Part shown: positions 1-6,484 of the stretch, one piece after another
Numbering within the stretch: the first letter of the stretch is position 1
How the letters are laid out: each line of letters begins with the position of its first letter
From: Bacteroidales bacterium
GTDB lineage: Bacteria; Bacteroidota; Bacteroidia; Bacteroidales; BM520
Length of the DNA stretch: 13,927 nt
Direction of reading: 5' to 3'
Assembly (NCBI GenBank): GCA_028701815.1
Contig: JAQVPY010000041.1
Coordinates: 1-13,927, forward strand
The notes under the pieces: generated by a model
Database searches by the model: none
Told to the model about the DNA's origin: nothing
The model's input: the letters and a program-made list of their open reading frames with translations, nothing else
Made by a program: the position numbers and the translations under genes

Positions 1-41
1 GCAGAGTTTCTCGCATAAGCGGCTGTTCTGACAAACGACAT

Positions 42-106
42 AAGGTAACAAGTAATATGGAATTTTTCTCGCACATCACAACCCATATTACTGTTACCTT
101 TTTTTT
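42..106 (+). terminator. Strong intrinsic terminator of an upstream gene outside the window
   Basis: The arms 42-60 (AAGGTAACAAGTAATATGG) and 83-100 (CCATATTACTGTTACCTT) pair over 18 base pairs with a single bulged A at 50/51. The loop is 22 nt (61-82), and eight T residues follow directly (99-106). A long stem followed by a U-run is the classic Rho-independent form. It lies before the promoter of the first gene, so it most likely ends transcription from a plus-strand gene left of the window. No coding end can be assigned in bases 1-41. Confidence 0.85.
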
Positions 107-138
107 GAAAAAAGATCTTCTGTTTCAATAAAATGACT

Positions 139-146
139 TACCTTTG
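139..146 (+). promoter_or_regulatory. Bacteroidota -7 promoter box for the PNGase F-like gene
   Basis: TACCTTTG matches the Bacteroidota sigma-A -7 consensus TAnnTTTG exactly. It lies 37 bp before the chosen start codon at 184 and just after the upstream terminator. No convincing TTTG -33 element is seen at the expected distance. The box lies downstream of an alternative ATG at 133, which argues against that start. Confidence 0.65.
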
Positions 147-183
147 CAAAGTTAAAATATTGATAATTTTACTATATTTTCCC

Positions 184-2778
184 ATGAAAAAAATCTTACT
201 ATTTATTATTGCAAGTTGTGTTTCAGCAGTATTGTTTGCTCAGACGACTGTTACCTATACATTTGACGACCTCGCTGTTGGAGCCTTAAACGGTCAGGAC
301 GAATGGGTTTCTGTAAAGCATAGTGCCGGCGGAGGCATTAACGTTGTTGACTACATCGGTCCTAACGGATGGACTGCTCCGGATGAGTCTTTATGTGTTT
401 TTTTCAACAATGCCAACACGAACTACGGTGAAGTAGCCACGCGTAAATCTACCGAGAACTTCAGTTTCGACTTCTCACAAGGCGGTACGTTTCAGATAGA
501 GTTGGATATTCATCGCAACTGGTGGGGTGTCGCATTTGGAGTCGGTTATGATGCCGACGGCAATGGTTCAGTTCTTCCTCCGATGAATTATGAAACAGTT
601 TATCCTAACCCTGCTCTATCTTCTCAGGACGGCGGCGTTTATTTTATTTCGACGGGTAACGACCCGCGTCCGGAATATACTAACGGCATTGTTCTTCCCA
701 ACAACACTCTCTGTGCCGATTTCGACTACGATTATGCCGACTGGACACGGTGGAGAATTTTTTTAGACCTTGATGCCAACAACGGTGCAGGCTCAGTTGC
801 GTTATTTGCGGACTATGGAATAACAGGAGAATTTGAGCCCATACCCGAAATCCAGGGTGTCAATGTAGGTCTTACGCCCGGCTCCGGCGACAGATTCGAC
901 CCTGCAATGTGGGATGGCGTATTTTTCCTCAGCAGCAGTCACGGCGGATTCGATAATTTTACGCTTACTTATACTCCTTCAGGACTTGCGTCTCAGTTTA
1001 TCGATTTTACCGAAATCCCCGATAAACTTATCTCGGCAGAACCGTTTAACGTTTCAGCTACCGCGACCTCAGGTCTCTCCGTTACTTTCGAAGTTCTTGA
1101 AGGTCCCGCCACCATTGACGGCAACACGGTTACTCTTACAGGCGAAGCAGGCATAGTGAAAATTAAAGCCTCTCAATCGGGAAACGAGCAATGGCAAGCC
1201 GCCCCTTCAGTAAATAGGTCATTTGAAGTGGTAGACCCATCCGAATTTCAACCGACACTCGTCATCAGGCGCCCCTATAATGACACGAAAGTATATATGG
1301 AATCTCTTCAGCCCGTAATGTTGCTTGCTTCCGTCGACATTGAACACTCCGACGTAATCCTTGTAGAAAGCATCGAAATGACTATCAACGGAGAGACACT
1401 CACATGCAGCGATGCAGGCAACAACTATTACTCTACATATTGGACTCCCACCAACTTTGGCAACCATAGCGTGGAACTCAACGTCTCTATGTCCGGCGAC
1501 AACGCCTACAGCATTTCATCAACATTTGATGTTACCGACGATATTGAAGACCTCACAGTCATCTCATTTAACGGCGATTACCACATCTCCCCTAGCAATC
1601 ACTCTGTTACGGGAGAATTTGTATTTCCGACTTTTGTTGGAGCCTTCGATGCAATCACAGCATCATTAGATATGGTCTGTGCTTCCGGCGGTTGTGACAC
1701 TTATGACCGCGTCTGCAATATCTGGGTAAAGAACATCCACGGCGACAAGGTAGAACTCATTAAATATATTACCGCCTTCGGCGTACATTGCAGTGATGCC
1801 ACAGATGTTACCGACTACGCCTCAGCCTTACAGGGCTTAGTCGAGTTGCAATTTCAAGTAGTCACATGGAACGGCGGAGGCTATCTGCCCGTGCTGACTT
1901 TCGATTTCCAAAAAGGAACACCGGAATATAAATACTCAGATATCGTTGAGATTTGGGGTGGAGTCTATGATTTCGGGGACTATGCCAACCCGCAGCCCTT
2001 AGACCCCGTCGAATGGATATTCAATCCATTTGTAGAGAAATCGTCTCTGATAATGTGTACGACAGGTCATAACTGGAGCAGTAACACTTCTCCCAATTAC
2101 AGCGTAAACACAGGTAACGCGGCTGAATTTTACGAAGCCACCCACCATGTCAACGTCAACGGGGAGACAAAATTCATGCAACACCTCTGGCAGGAAAGCG
2201 GTTCATGCTCTCCTAACCCTGCAGGTTGTCAGCCGCAAAACGGCACATGGGTCTACCCGCGAGCCGGATGGTGCCCGGGATCTATTGGAATGGTGTGGAA
2301 TTGGGACCTTACAGAATATATCGCTTCCGGTGCTATTGACCTCAATTATGTGTTCGACCCTGATTATACCGACTTCTGCCACCCGAATTACCCCGACTGC
2401 GTAGATGGTCAAAACGGCTGCCCCAACTGCGCTGCTCCCGATAACCCAATACTAAACCTCTCGGGAAAAATTGTAACATACAGTAACAGCGTCAACATGT
2501 TTGTCGGCATCGATGACGACAGACACAACACTGAGACATCACCTTTCGGCATTAACATCTTCCCCAACCCGTCTCACGGCGTGTTCGAGATAAATGCCAA
2601 CGCTGCGGAAACATTATATGTAACTATCATTAACATTTCCACCGGTCAGCATATCACGTCGTTTAACTGGAGCGGCGAAGAAAAGACCATTAATCTGTCT
2701 AATGCAGCCAAAGGAACATATATCCTTAAAGCGCAGAGCAGAAATGGCGTTGAGATAAAGAAAATAATAATATTATAA
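184..2778 (+). CDS. T9SS-secreted multidomain protein with PNGase F-like (peptide-N-glycosidase) module
   Basis: 864 residues from the ATG at 184. An ATG at 133 is in frame, but it lies upstream of the promoter box and would bury the signal peptide (residues 1-20, ending LFAQ). Predicted order: beta-rich jelly-roll-like region (about 21-265), two Ig-like regions (about 268-350 and 358-450), PNGase F-like two-part module (about 459-740), and a type A T9SS sorting domain (about 786-864, with FPNP and GTYILK motifs). The module matches Elizabethkingia PNGase F in recognisable blocks: CDTYDR (PNGase CDEWDR), KGTPEYKYS (YGTPDYKYS), AAEF (CAEW) and RAGWCPG. Residues D508, E648 and R693 align with catalytic or binding D60, E206 and R248. 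Cys499/504 and 675/697 match two of the three PNGase disulfides. E118 is replaced by V560, and the C204-C208 pair is missing. PNGase F cleaves the GlcNAc-Asn bond of N-glycoproteins. The fold assignment is strong; activity is inferred only. The protein is expected at the cell surface or outside the cell. It probably shares a transcript with the next two genes. Confidence 0.85.
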   Translation: MKKILLFIIASCVSAVLFAQTTVTYTFDDLAVGALNGQDEWVSVKHSAGGGINVVDYIGPNGWTAPDESLCVFFNNANTNYGEVATRKSTENFSFDFSQGGTFQIELDIHRNWWGVAFGVGYDADGNGSVLPPMNYETVYPNPALSSQDGGVYFISTGNDPRPEYTNGIVLPNNTLCADFDYDYADWTRWRIFLDLDANNGAGSVALFADYGITGEFEPIPEIQGVNVGLTPGSGDRFDPAMWDGVFFLSSSHGGFDNFTLTYTPSGLASQFIDFTEIPDKLISAEPFNVSATATSGLSVTFEVLEGPATIDGNTVTLTGEAGIVKIKASQSGNEQWQAAPSVNRSFEVVDPSEFQPTLVIRRPYNDTKVYMESLQPVMLLASVDIEHSDVILVESIEMTINGETLTCSDAGNNYYSTYWTPTNFGNHSVELNVSMSGDNAYSISSTFDVTDDIEDLTVISFNGDYHISPSNHSVTGEFVFPTFVGAFDAITASLDMVCASGGCDTYDRVCNIWVKNIHGDKVELIKYITAFGVHCSDATDVTDYASALQGLVELQFQVVTWNGGGYLPVLTFDFQKGTPEYKYSDIVEIWGGVYDFGDYANPQPLDPVEWIFNPFVEKSSLIMCTTGHNWSSNTSPNYSVNTGNAAEFYEATHHVNVNGETKFMQHLWQESGSCSPNPAGCQPQNGTWVYPRAGWCPGSIGMVWNWDLTEYIASGAIDLNYVFDPDYTDFCHPNYPDCVDGQNGCPNCAAPDNPILNLSGKIVTYSNSVNMFVGIDDDRHNTETSPFGINIFPNPSHGVFEINANAAETLYVTIINISTGQHITSFNWSGEEKTINLSNAAKGTYILKAQSRNGVEIKKIIIL

Positions 2779-2789
2779 AAAATATTGCC

Positions 2790-3206
2790 ATGGGACAAAG
2801 GTTTCTCCTGATTAATTATGAGCCGAAGCTTATTATGGCTTTAGGGGAAACCTTTGGCGGCAATGACGAAATATACAAATGGCTTTTAAAAAACGGCTAC
2901 GCCGAACTCGCTGCATTTTCAAGCGCAGTAAGAGGTAGTACCGATGCCGACGACTGGCTGCTGAAAAACGGATATCCGGAATGGGCAGCCCTCGATTATG
3001 CGATTGACAAGGACGAAAAAGCAAGGGCTTGGCTGCTTAAATTCGGATATGAAGTGGAGGTGAGATTTGCCGACTGCTGCAATAAAAAATCAGACGCAAA
3101 AGAATGGCTTATCAATAACGACATGAAATTACTCGTCTACCTCGCAGATAAAATAAATCTGTTTAGAGACTCCATGACATACGACTATCACAGAAAACCC
3201 TTTTAA
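2790..3206 (+). CDS. Small protein of four 25-residue Trp-anchored helical repeats, function unknown
   Basis: 138 residues with no signal peptide and no membrane segment, so probably cytoplasmic. Almost the whole protein is a regular repeat. Trp31, Trp56, Trp81 and Trp106 are exactly 25 residues apart, and each begins a WLLKNGY-like block (WLLKNGY, WLLKNGY, WLLKFGY, WLINNDM). A stretch of small and hydrophobic residues (ELAAFSSAV, EWAALDYAI and similar) follows, then a polar linker with Asp/Lys. This suggests helix-turn-helix solenoid units used for binding, as in other short alpha-repeat proteins. I recognise the repeat style from hypothetical Bacteroidota proteins but know no function. The gene starts 11 bp after the PNGase-like gene and ends 15 bp before the helicase gene, so co-transcription is likely. 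There is no clear Shine-Dalgarno sequence, which is normal for this phylum. Confidence 0.8.
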   Translation: MGQRFLLINYEPKLIMALGETFGGNDEIYKWLLKNGYAELAAFSSAVRGSTDADDWLLKNGYPEWAALDYAIDKDEKARAWLLKFGYEVEVRFADCCNKKSDAKEWLINNDMKLLVYLADKINLFRDSMTYDYHRKPF

Positions 3207-3221
3207 CAATTACCTTTAACA

Positions 3222-5048
3222 ATGACTTTTGACGAATTAAACTTACGGCCGGAAATACTTCGTGCTATCTCCGACCTGGGCTACGAAAAACTTATGCCCG
3301 TACAAGAAGAAGTTTTACCTATACTATTAAACGAAAAAACAGATATTGTCGCCTTAGCTCAAACCGGCACAGGCAAAACCGCCACCTTCGGTATTCCTTT
3401 AGTTAACAGCCTTAATTTCGGCACTTCCTTTACAGAAGCAATCATACTCAGCCCTACCCGCGAACTGTGCATGCAAATAGCCAACGACATTACGAGCTAC
3501 GCACAACATATCAATAATGCTACTATAGTCCCGGTCTACGGCGGCGCAAGCATCACAACCCAAATAACAAATATCAAAAAAGGGGCGAAGATAATCGTAG
3601 CTACCCCGGGGCGTATGCTGGACCTTATGCGTAGAAAAGTGATAGATATCTCTAAAGTTCAAGTCGTCGTACTTGACGAAGCCGACGAAATGCTCAGCAT
3701 GGGATTTCAAGAGGACCTCGACGCAATATTAGCACAAACCCCTGAAGACAAAAACATCTGGCTCTTCTCTGCAACAATGCCCGCCGACGTGGAAAAAATA
3801 GCCCGCAGTTTTATGAATGAGCCTATAACCATTACCGTAGGTACACGCAACTCAGGAGCTGAAAATGTTAAACACTATTATTACCTCATCCACGCTAAAG
3901 ACAGATACCTCGCCTTGAAACGTATCGCCGACTTCTATCCTAATATCTATGCTATTATCTTCTGCAGAACGAAAAACGAAACTCAGGATATCGCCGATTC
4001 TCTTATCAGAGACGGCTATAACGCCGACGCGCTGCATGGCGACCTCTCGCAGGCCCAACGCGACCACGTGATGAATAAATTCAGAAATAAAAACCTGCAG
4101 ATGCTCGTGGCGACCGACGTCGCCGCTCGCGGTCTCGACGTGTTTAACCTCTCTCATGTAATAAATTATAACCTCCCTGACGAGCCCGAACAATATATCC
4201 ATAGAAGCGGCCGAACAGGACGTGCAGATAAAGACGGCATCTCTATCGCTATAATCAACCTGAAAGAAAAATATAGAATAAAACAACTCGAGAAAATAAC
4301 CGGGAAAGAATTTATTAAAGCTAAAATTCCTAACGGAAAAGAAGTCTGCCAAAAACAACTGTTCAATATAGTCAACAAAATGCAAAATGTTGATATGTCC
4401 AACGAAGAGGAAATAGAAAATTTCTTGCCGCAGATATACAGCCAATTCGACTGGCTCTCCAAAGAAGAACTGATTAAACGTTTCGTCTCCGTAGAATTTA
4501 ACCGCTTCCTCAACTATTATCATAACGCACCCGACTTAAACGTCGACGAATCTAAAGAAAGCTCTGCGGAAGGCTCCGGCTCAAACAAAAAACGCGAAAG
4601 ACAAAAGAGCAGAAGAGGCGATAACGACAACTCCTCAGCTAATAACGGCGAATTTGCCACCATATCCATCAATATGGGAAGAAGATCCGGCACCGTCCCA
4701 CAAAGAGTTATCGGCGTTATCAACGAAACAGTTAAAAACAGAGATATAAGAATCGGACATATAGATATTTATGACACCTATACCCTCGTGGAAGTAGATG
4801 CAAAACACGTAGTTGAAATCTTCAACGCTTTCGACAATAGAGACGACAACAAGTATTTTGTTGACCTTGCTGAACCACAGCCAGCAGCAGAAAGAACAAA
4901 AGCACCTAAAAGAGACGGCGGAAGAGATAGAGACGGCGGAAGGGACAGAAAAAGTAGTCGTGATAGAAGCAGAGGTAGCGACTTCCGAGGCAAATCCGAC
5001 AGAAGAGGCGGAAAATCTTCCTCACAGTCTAAATCGAGAAAAAGATAG
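3222..5048 (+). CDS. deaD: DEAD-box ATP-dependent RNA helicase (DeaD/CsdA type) with DbpA-like RNA-binding domain
   Basis: 608 residues. The helicase core shows all the family motifs: Q-motif region (F3 to Q28), motif I AQTGTGKT (46-53), Ia PTREL (78-82), Ib TPGR (128-131), II DEAD (152-155), III SAT (183-185), IV IIFCRT (245-250), V ATDVAARGLD (297-306) and VI HRSGRTGR (327-334). A charged linker (about 440-475) leads to a DbpA-type RRM-like domain (about 476-550, beginning FATISINMGRRSG). A basic Arg/Gly/Ser/Asp tail (551-608) should bind RNA non-specifically. The family unwinds short RNA duplexes using ATP in ribosome assembly, mRNA turnover and cold adaptation. Within the tail an 18-bp unit is tandemly duplicated (4911-4928, 4929-4946), giving RDGGRD twice. 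The last three codons and the TAG stop lie inside the first copy of a downstream 170-bp direct repeat. The gene follows the repeat-protein gene by 15 bp. Confidence 0.93.
   Translation: MTFDELNLRPEILRAISDLGYEKLMPVQEEVLPILLNEKTDIVALAQTGTGKTATFGIPLVNSLNFGTSFTEAIILSPTRELCMQIANDITSYAQHINNATIVPVYGGASITTQITNIKKGAKIIVATPGRMLDLMRRKVIDISKVQVVVLDEADEMLSMGFQEDLDAILAQTPEDKNIWLFSATMPADVEKIARSFMNEPITITVGTRNSGAENVKHYYYLIHAKDRYLALKRIADFYPNIYAIIFCRTKNETQDIADSLIRDGYNADALHGDLSQAQRDHVMNKFRNKNLQMLVATDVAARGLDVFNLSHVINYNLPDEPEQYIHRSGRTGRADKDGISIAIINLKEKYRIKQLEKITGKEFIKAKIPNGKEVCQKQLFNIVNKMQNVDMSNEEEIENFLPQIYSQFDWLSKEELIKRFVSVEFNRFLNYYHNAPDLNVDESKESSAEGSGSNKKRERQKSRRGDNDNSSANNGEFATISINMGRRSGTVPQRVIGVINETVKNRDIRIGHIDIYDTYTLVEVDAKHVVEIFNAFDNRDDNKYFVDLAEPQPAAERTKAPKRDGGRDRDGGRDRKSSRDRSRGSDFRGKSDRRGGKSSSQSKSRKR
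4911..4946 (+). repeat. 18-bp in-frame tandem duplication in the helicase tail
   Basis: Two adjacent 18-bp units (4911-4928 and 4929-4946) differ at only two bases and encode RDGGRD twice in the basic C-terminal tail. The unit length is a multiple of three, so copy-number change would not shift the frame. Such low-complexity tails commonly vary in length between strains. Confidence 0.75.
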
Positions 5049-5208
5049 AAATCGCCTGACTTCGTTACCTGATTTAACTCAGTTTTGTAAGATGTTAATA
5101 GATAGGTAATTGTAGATAATGAGACACCATTATTGTAGCGGACTTTTATATATTTTACTTTTTTATGACTAAAAAAGTAACAAAAAAGTCTTTCGCTGCG
5201 TCTCCGTT
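5038..5208. repeat. Direct repeat copy 1 (about 171 bp), overlapping the helicase 3' end
   Basis: This segment recurs at 5492-5661. It begins within the last codons of the helicase gene (GAAAAAGATAG includes the TAG stop) and ends at GTCTCCGTT. The final 79 bp (5130-5208) are identical to 5583-5661. The 5' part differs by a few substitutions and small indels. It contains a perfect hairpin (5155-5180). Confidence 0.9.
5155..5180. other. Perfect AT-rich hairpin in repeat copy 1
   Basis: TTACTTTTTTA (5155-5165) and TAAAAAAGTAA (5170-5180) are perfect reverse complements around a TGAC loop: 11 bp with only two G/C pairs. It could weakly end or pause transcription from the helicase side. No U-run follows on either strand, so a terminator role is unproven. 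Confidence 0.55.
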
Positions 5209-5304
5209 CACTAAAAAAGTGCGTCTCAAGCTAAGCCAAAAGAACTCGCCTACGGCTCAGACAGCTTTTGGCTTTTAACGCTTTCAACGTACTTTTTCTT
5301 AACG
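5205..5304. repeat. Imperfect palindrome of about 100 bp in the spacer
   Basis: The innermost stem is a perfect 10 bp: AAGCCAAAAG (5233-5242) with CTTTTGGCTT (5265-5274), around a 22-nt loop. Outside it, CGTT and the AAAAAGT/ACTTTTT blocks also pair, so that 5205-5232 folds imperfectly onto 5275-5304. The inner stem is followed by TTTT (5273-5276), so it could act as a weak terminator for the helicase transcript. The form resembles a dispersed extragenic palindrome. Confidence 0.6.
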
Positions 5305-5327
5305 TTCACTACGCCAAGGCGGTCGGC

Positions 5328-5346
5328 ATTGCTGCTTTGCAGCAAT
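5328..5346. other. Short perfect hairpin in the spacer
   Basis: ATTGCTGC (5328-5335) and GCAGCAAT (5339-5346) are perfect reverse complements around a TTT loop. No T-run typical of a terminator follows. It is probably a structural part of the non-coding repeat region. Confidence 0.55.
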
Positions 5347-5389
5347 TTGGGTTTGGGATGTCAGTATTCCGAAGCGTTATAGCGAGAGA

Positions 5390-5403
5390 TGAGCTTGTCG
5401 AAG
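5390..5403 (-). repeat. CTTCGACAAGCTCA motif of dispersed-repeat type
   Basis: On the minus strand this reads CTTCGACAAGCTCA, a word I recognise from short dispersed intergenic repeats in many bacterial genomes, Bacteroidota among them. A related palindromic CTTCGTCGAAG lies at 5444-5454. Together they mark the 5209-5491 spacer as repeat-derived rather than coding. Confidence 0.45.
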
Positions 5404-5491
5404 TCTCGAAGGTTAGTACATGGTCCCACGCGTTGGCATTGGACTTCGTCGAAGCCGGTATTATATCTTGGGTGTCCTCATGACGAAATAA

Positions 5492-5661
5492 GAAAAAAGA
5501 TAGAAATCGCCTGACTTCGTTACCAAATTTATTAATTTTGTAAGATATTAATAGATAGATAATTATAGATAATGAGGCACCGTTATTGTAGCGGACTTTT
5601 ATATATTTTACTTTTTTATGACTAAAAAAGTAACAAAAAAGTCTTTCGCTGCGTCTCCGTT
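5492..5661. repeat. Direct repeat copy 2 (about 170 bp), abutting the Omp28-like stop codon
   Basis: This is the second copy of the 5038-5208 repeat, in the same orientation and 283 bp further on. Its last two bases (5660-5661) are part of the Omp28-like gene's TAA stop (5660-5662, read on the minus strand). It carries the same perfect TTACTTTTTTA/TAAAAAAGTAA hairpin, here at 5608-5633. No transposase, terminal inverted repeats or obvious target-site duplication is visible around either copy. Confidence 0.9.
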
Positions 5662-6472
5662 ATAATTTCGCAGAGGTAACCTGCAAGATTTCCATTGTAG
5701 AGGTGTTATAGACATAGGCTATAATCTCACAATTTTCAGCCACCCACGATTCGTTCAAAACCAAAGAGAATTCTTTAGAATCCTTTCCTACAGAATTTAT
5801 ACTCACGCCCCATGTTCCGGCAAAAGCGCCGCGCAACACGTGGTTATGGACGTAATCTTCAATTACAACTTCGCCATCGGTTTGCGGAGATACTATTCCA
5901 CTTTCGGCAAGAAACGCGCAGACTTTTACTTCAGGAGCATCGTCAGAAAGCATTTCAGTGTCGACGGTAATTGTAGCCGTTCTTGTATTTGCATCATAAA
6001 CAGGCGGGGCAATGGCGATATTTGCTTCGGCGTCTTCCGTAACAATTTCCGCAACTTTTGTCTCCCATTCAGTATAGTTAAAAAGAAAGGATGATCCGTT
6101 ATGCATCCTGTTTACAACACTGTTCGGATATGAAGGAACGCCGAAATAATCGTGAAGTTCATTTCCTTCAGCGGTTCTAAAATCACTGGTAAATTCGCCT
6201 AAGGGCTTAGCATAAAAACCTGAATGAATTGCCAACACGATAAACTGGTCTCCGTAAAGTGCTTTTAGCTGTTGAGCTTCTCTTGCCGCCTTAGGACAAT
6301 TCTGGCATCTTTGTCCGGTAAATTCCTCAATAAGCACCACGCGTTTCGAGGTCTCAGAAGTACCGCCGCCGCCACCTGTCGGGGTCAGTCTGTTATCGGC
6401 ATCAATGATATCACATGAGAAAAGGGCGAACGTCAGAGCTATTGAGGCAAAAAATATCTTATTTAATTTCAT
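5660..6472 (-). CDS. Omp28-related lipoprotein with thioredoxin-like CxxC motif
   Basis: 270 residues. The N-terminus is a lipoprotein signal with lipobox LFSC, making Cys20 the lipidated residue; Asp residues soon after it are compatible with outer-membrane or surface location. A glycine run (34-38) links to a domain that starts VVLIEEFTGQRCQNCP, with Cys56 and Cys59 forming a CxxC in a thioredoxin-like setting. This is typical of Bacteroidota Omp28-related proteins, whose precise function is not established. The C-terminal half is beta-rich. It is the last gene of a three-gene operon, starting 12 bp after the DUF6029 gene. Its stop codon touches the 170-bp direct repeat. A redox or peptide-binding role is plausible from the CxxC but unproven. 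Confidence 0.85.
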   Translation of the reverse strand: MKLNKIFFASIALTFALFSCDIIDADNRLTPTGGGGGTSETSKRVVLIEEFTGQRCQNCPKAAREAQQLKALYGDQFIVLAIHSGFYAKPLGEFTSDFRTAEGNELHDYFGVPSYPNSVVNRMHNGSSFLFNYTEWETKVAEIVTEDAEANIAIAPPVYDANTRTATITVDTEMLSDDAPEVKVCAFLAESGIVSPQTDGEVVIEDYVHNHVLRGAFAGTWGVSINSVGKDSKEFSLVLNESWVAENCEIIAYVYNTSTMEILQVTSAKL

Positions 6473-6484
6473 GATAAAAAGTCG

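Noticed and set aside
133..183. ATG at 133 as start of the PNGase F-like gene
   Set aside because: It lies upstream of the -7 box at 139-146 and would put 17 residues before a normal signal peptide that starts at 184.
3211..3218. TACCTTTA as a promoter for the helicase gene
   Set aside because: The last base does not match TAnnTTTG, and it lies only 3 bp before the ATG, too close for a normal transcription start.
3852..4523. 223-codon open frame on the minus strand inside the helicase gene
   Set aside because: It is antisense to conserved helicase motifs IV-VI and its translation shows no family features, so it is a shadow of the real gene.
5268..5483. 71-codon open frame (+) beginning with TTG in the spacer
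   Set aside because: It is made of hairpins and dispersed-repeat words, has no recognisable domain or ribosome-binding context, and lies between direct repeats. Most likely non-coding.
5038..5661. Insertion sequence or CRISPR array
   Set aside because: There are only two long copies, with no transposase, no terminal inverted repeats, no regular short spacers and no cas genes.
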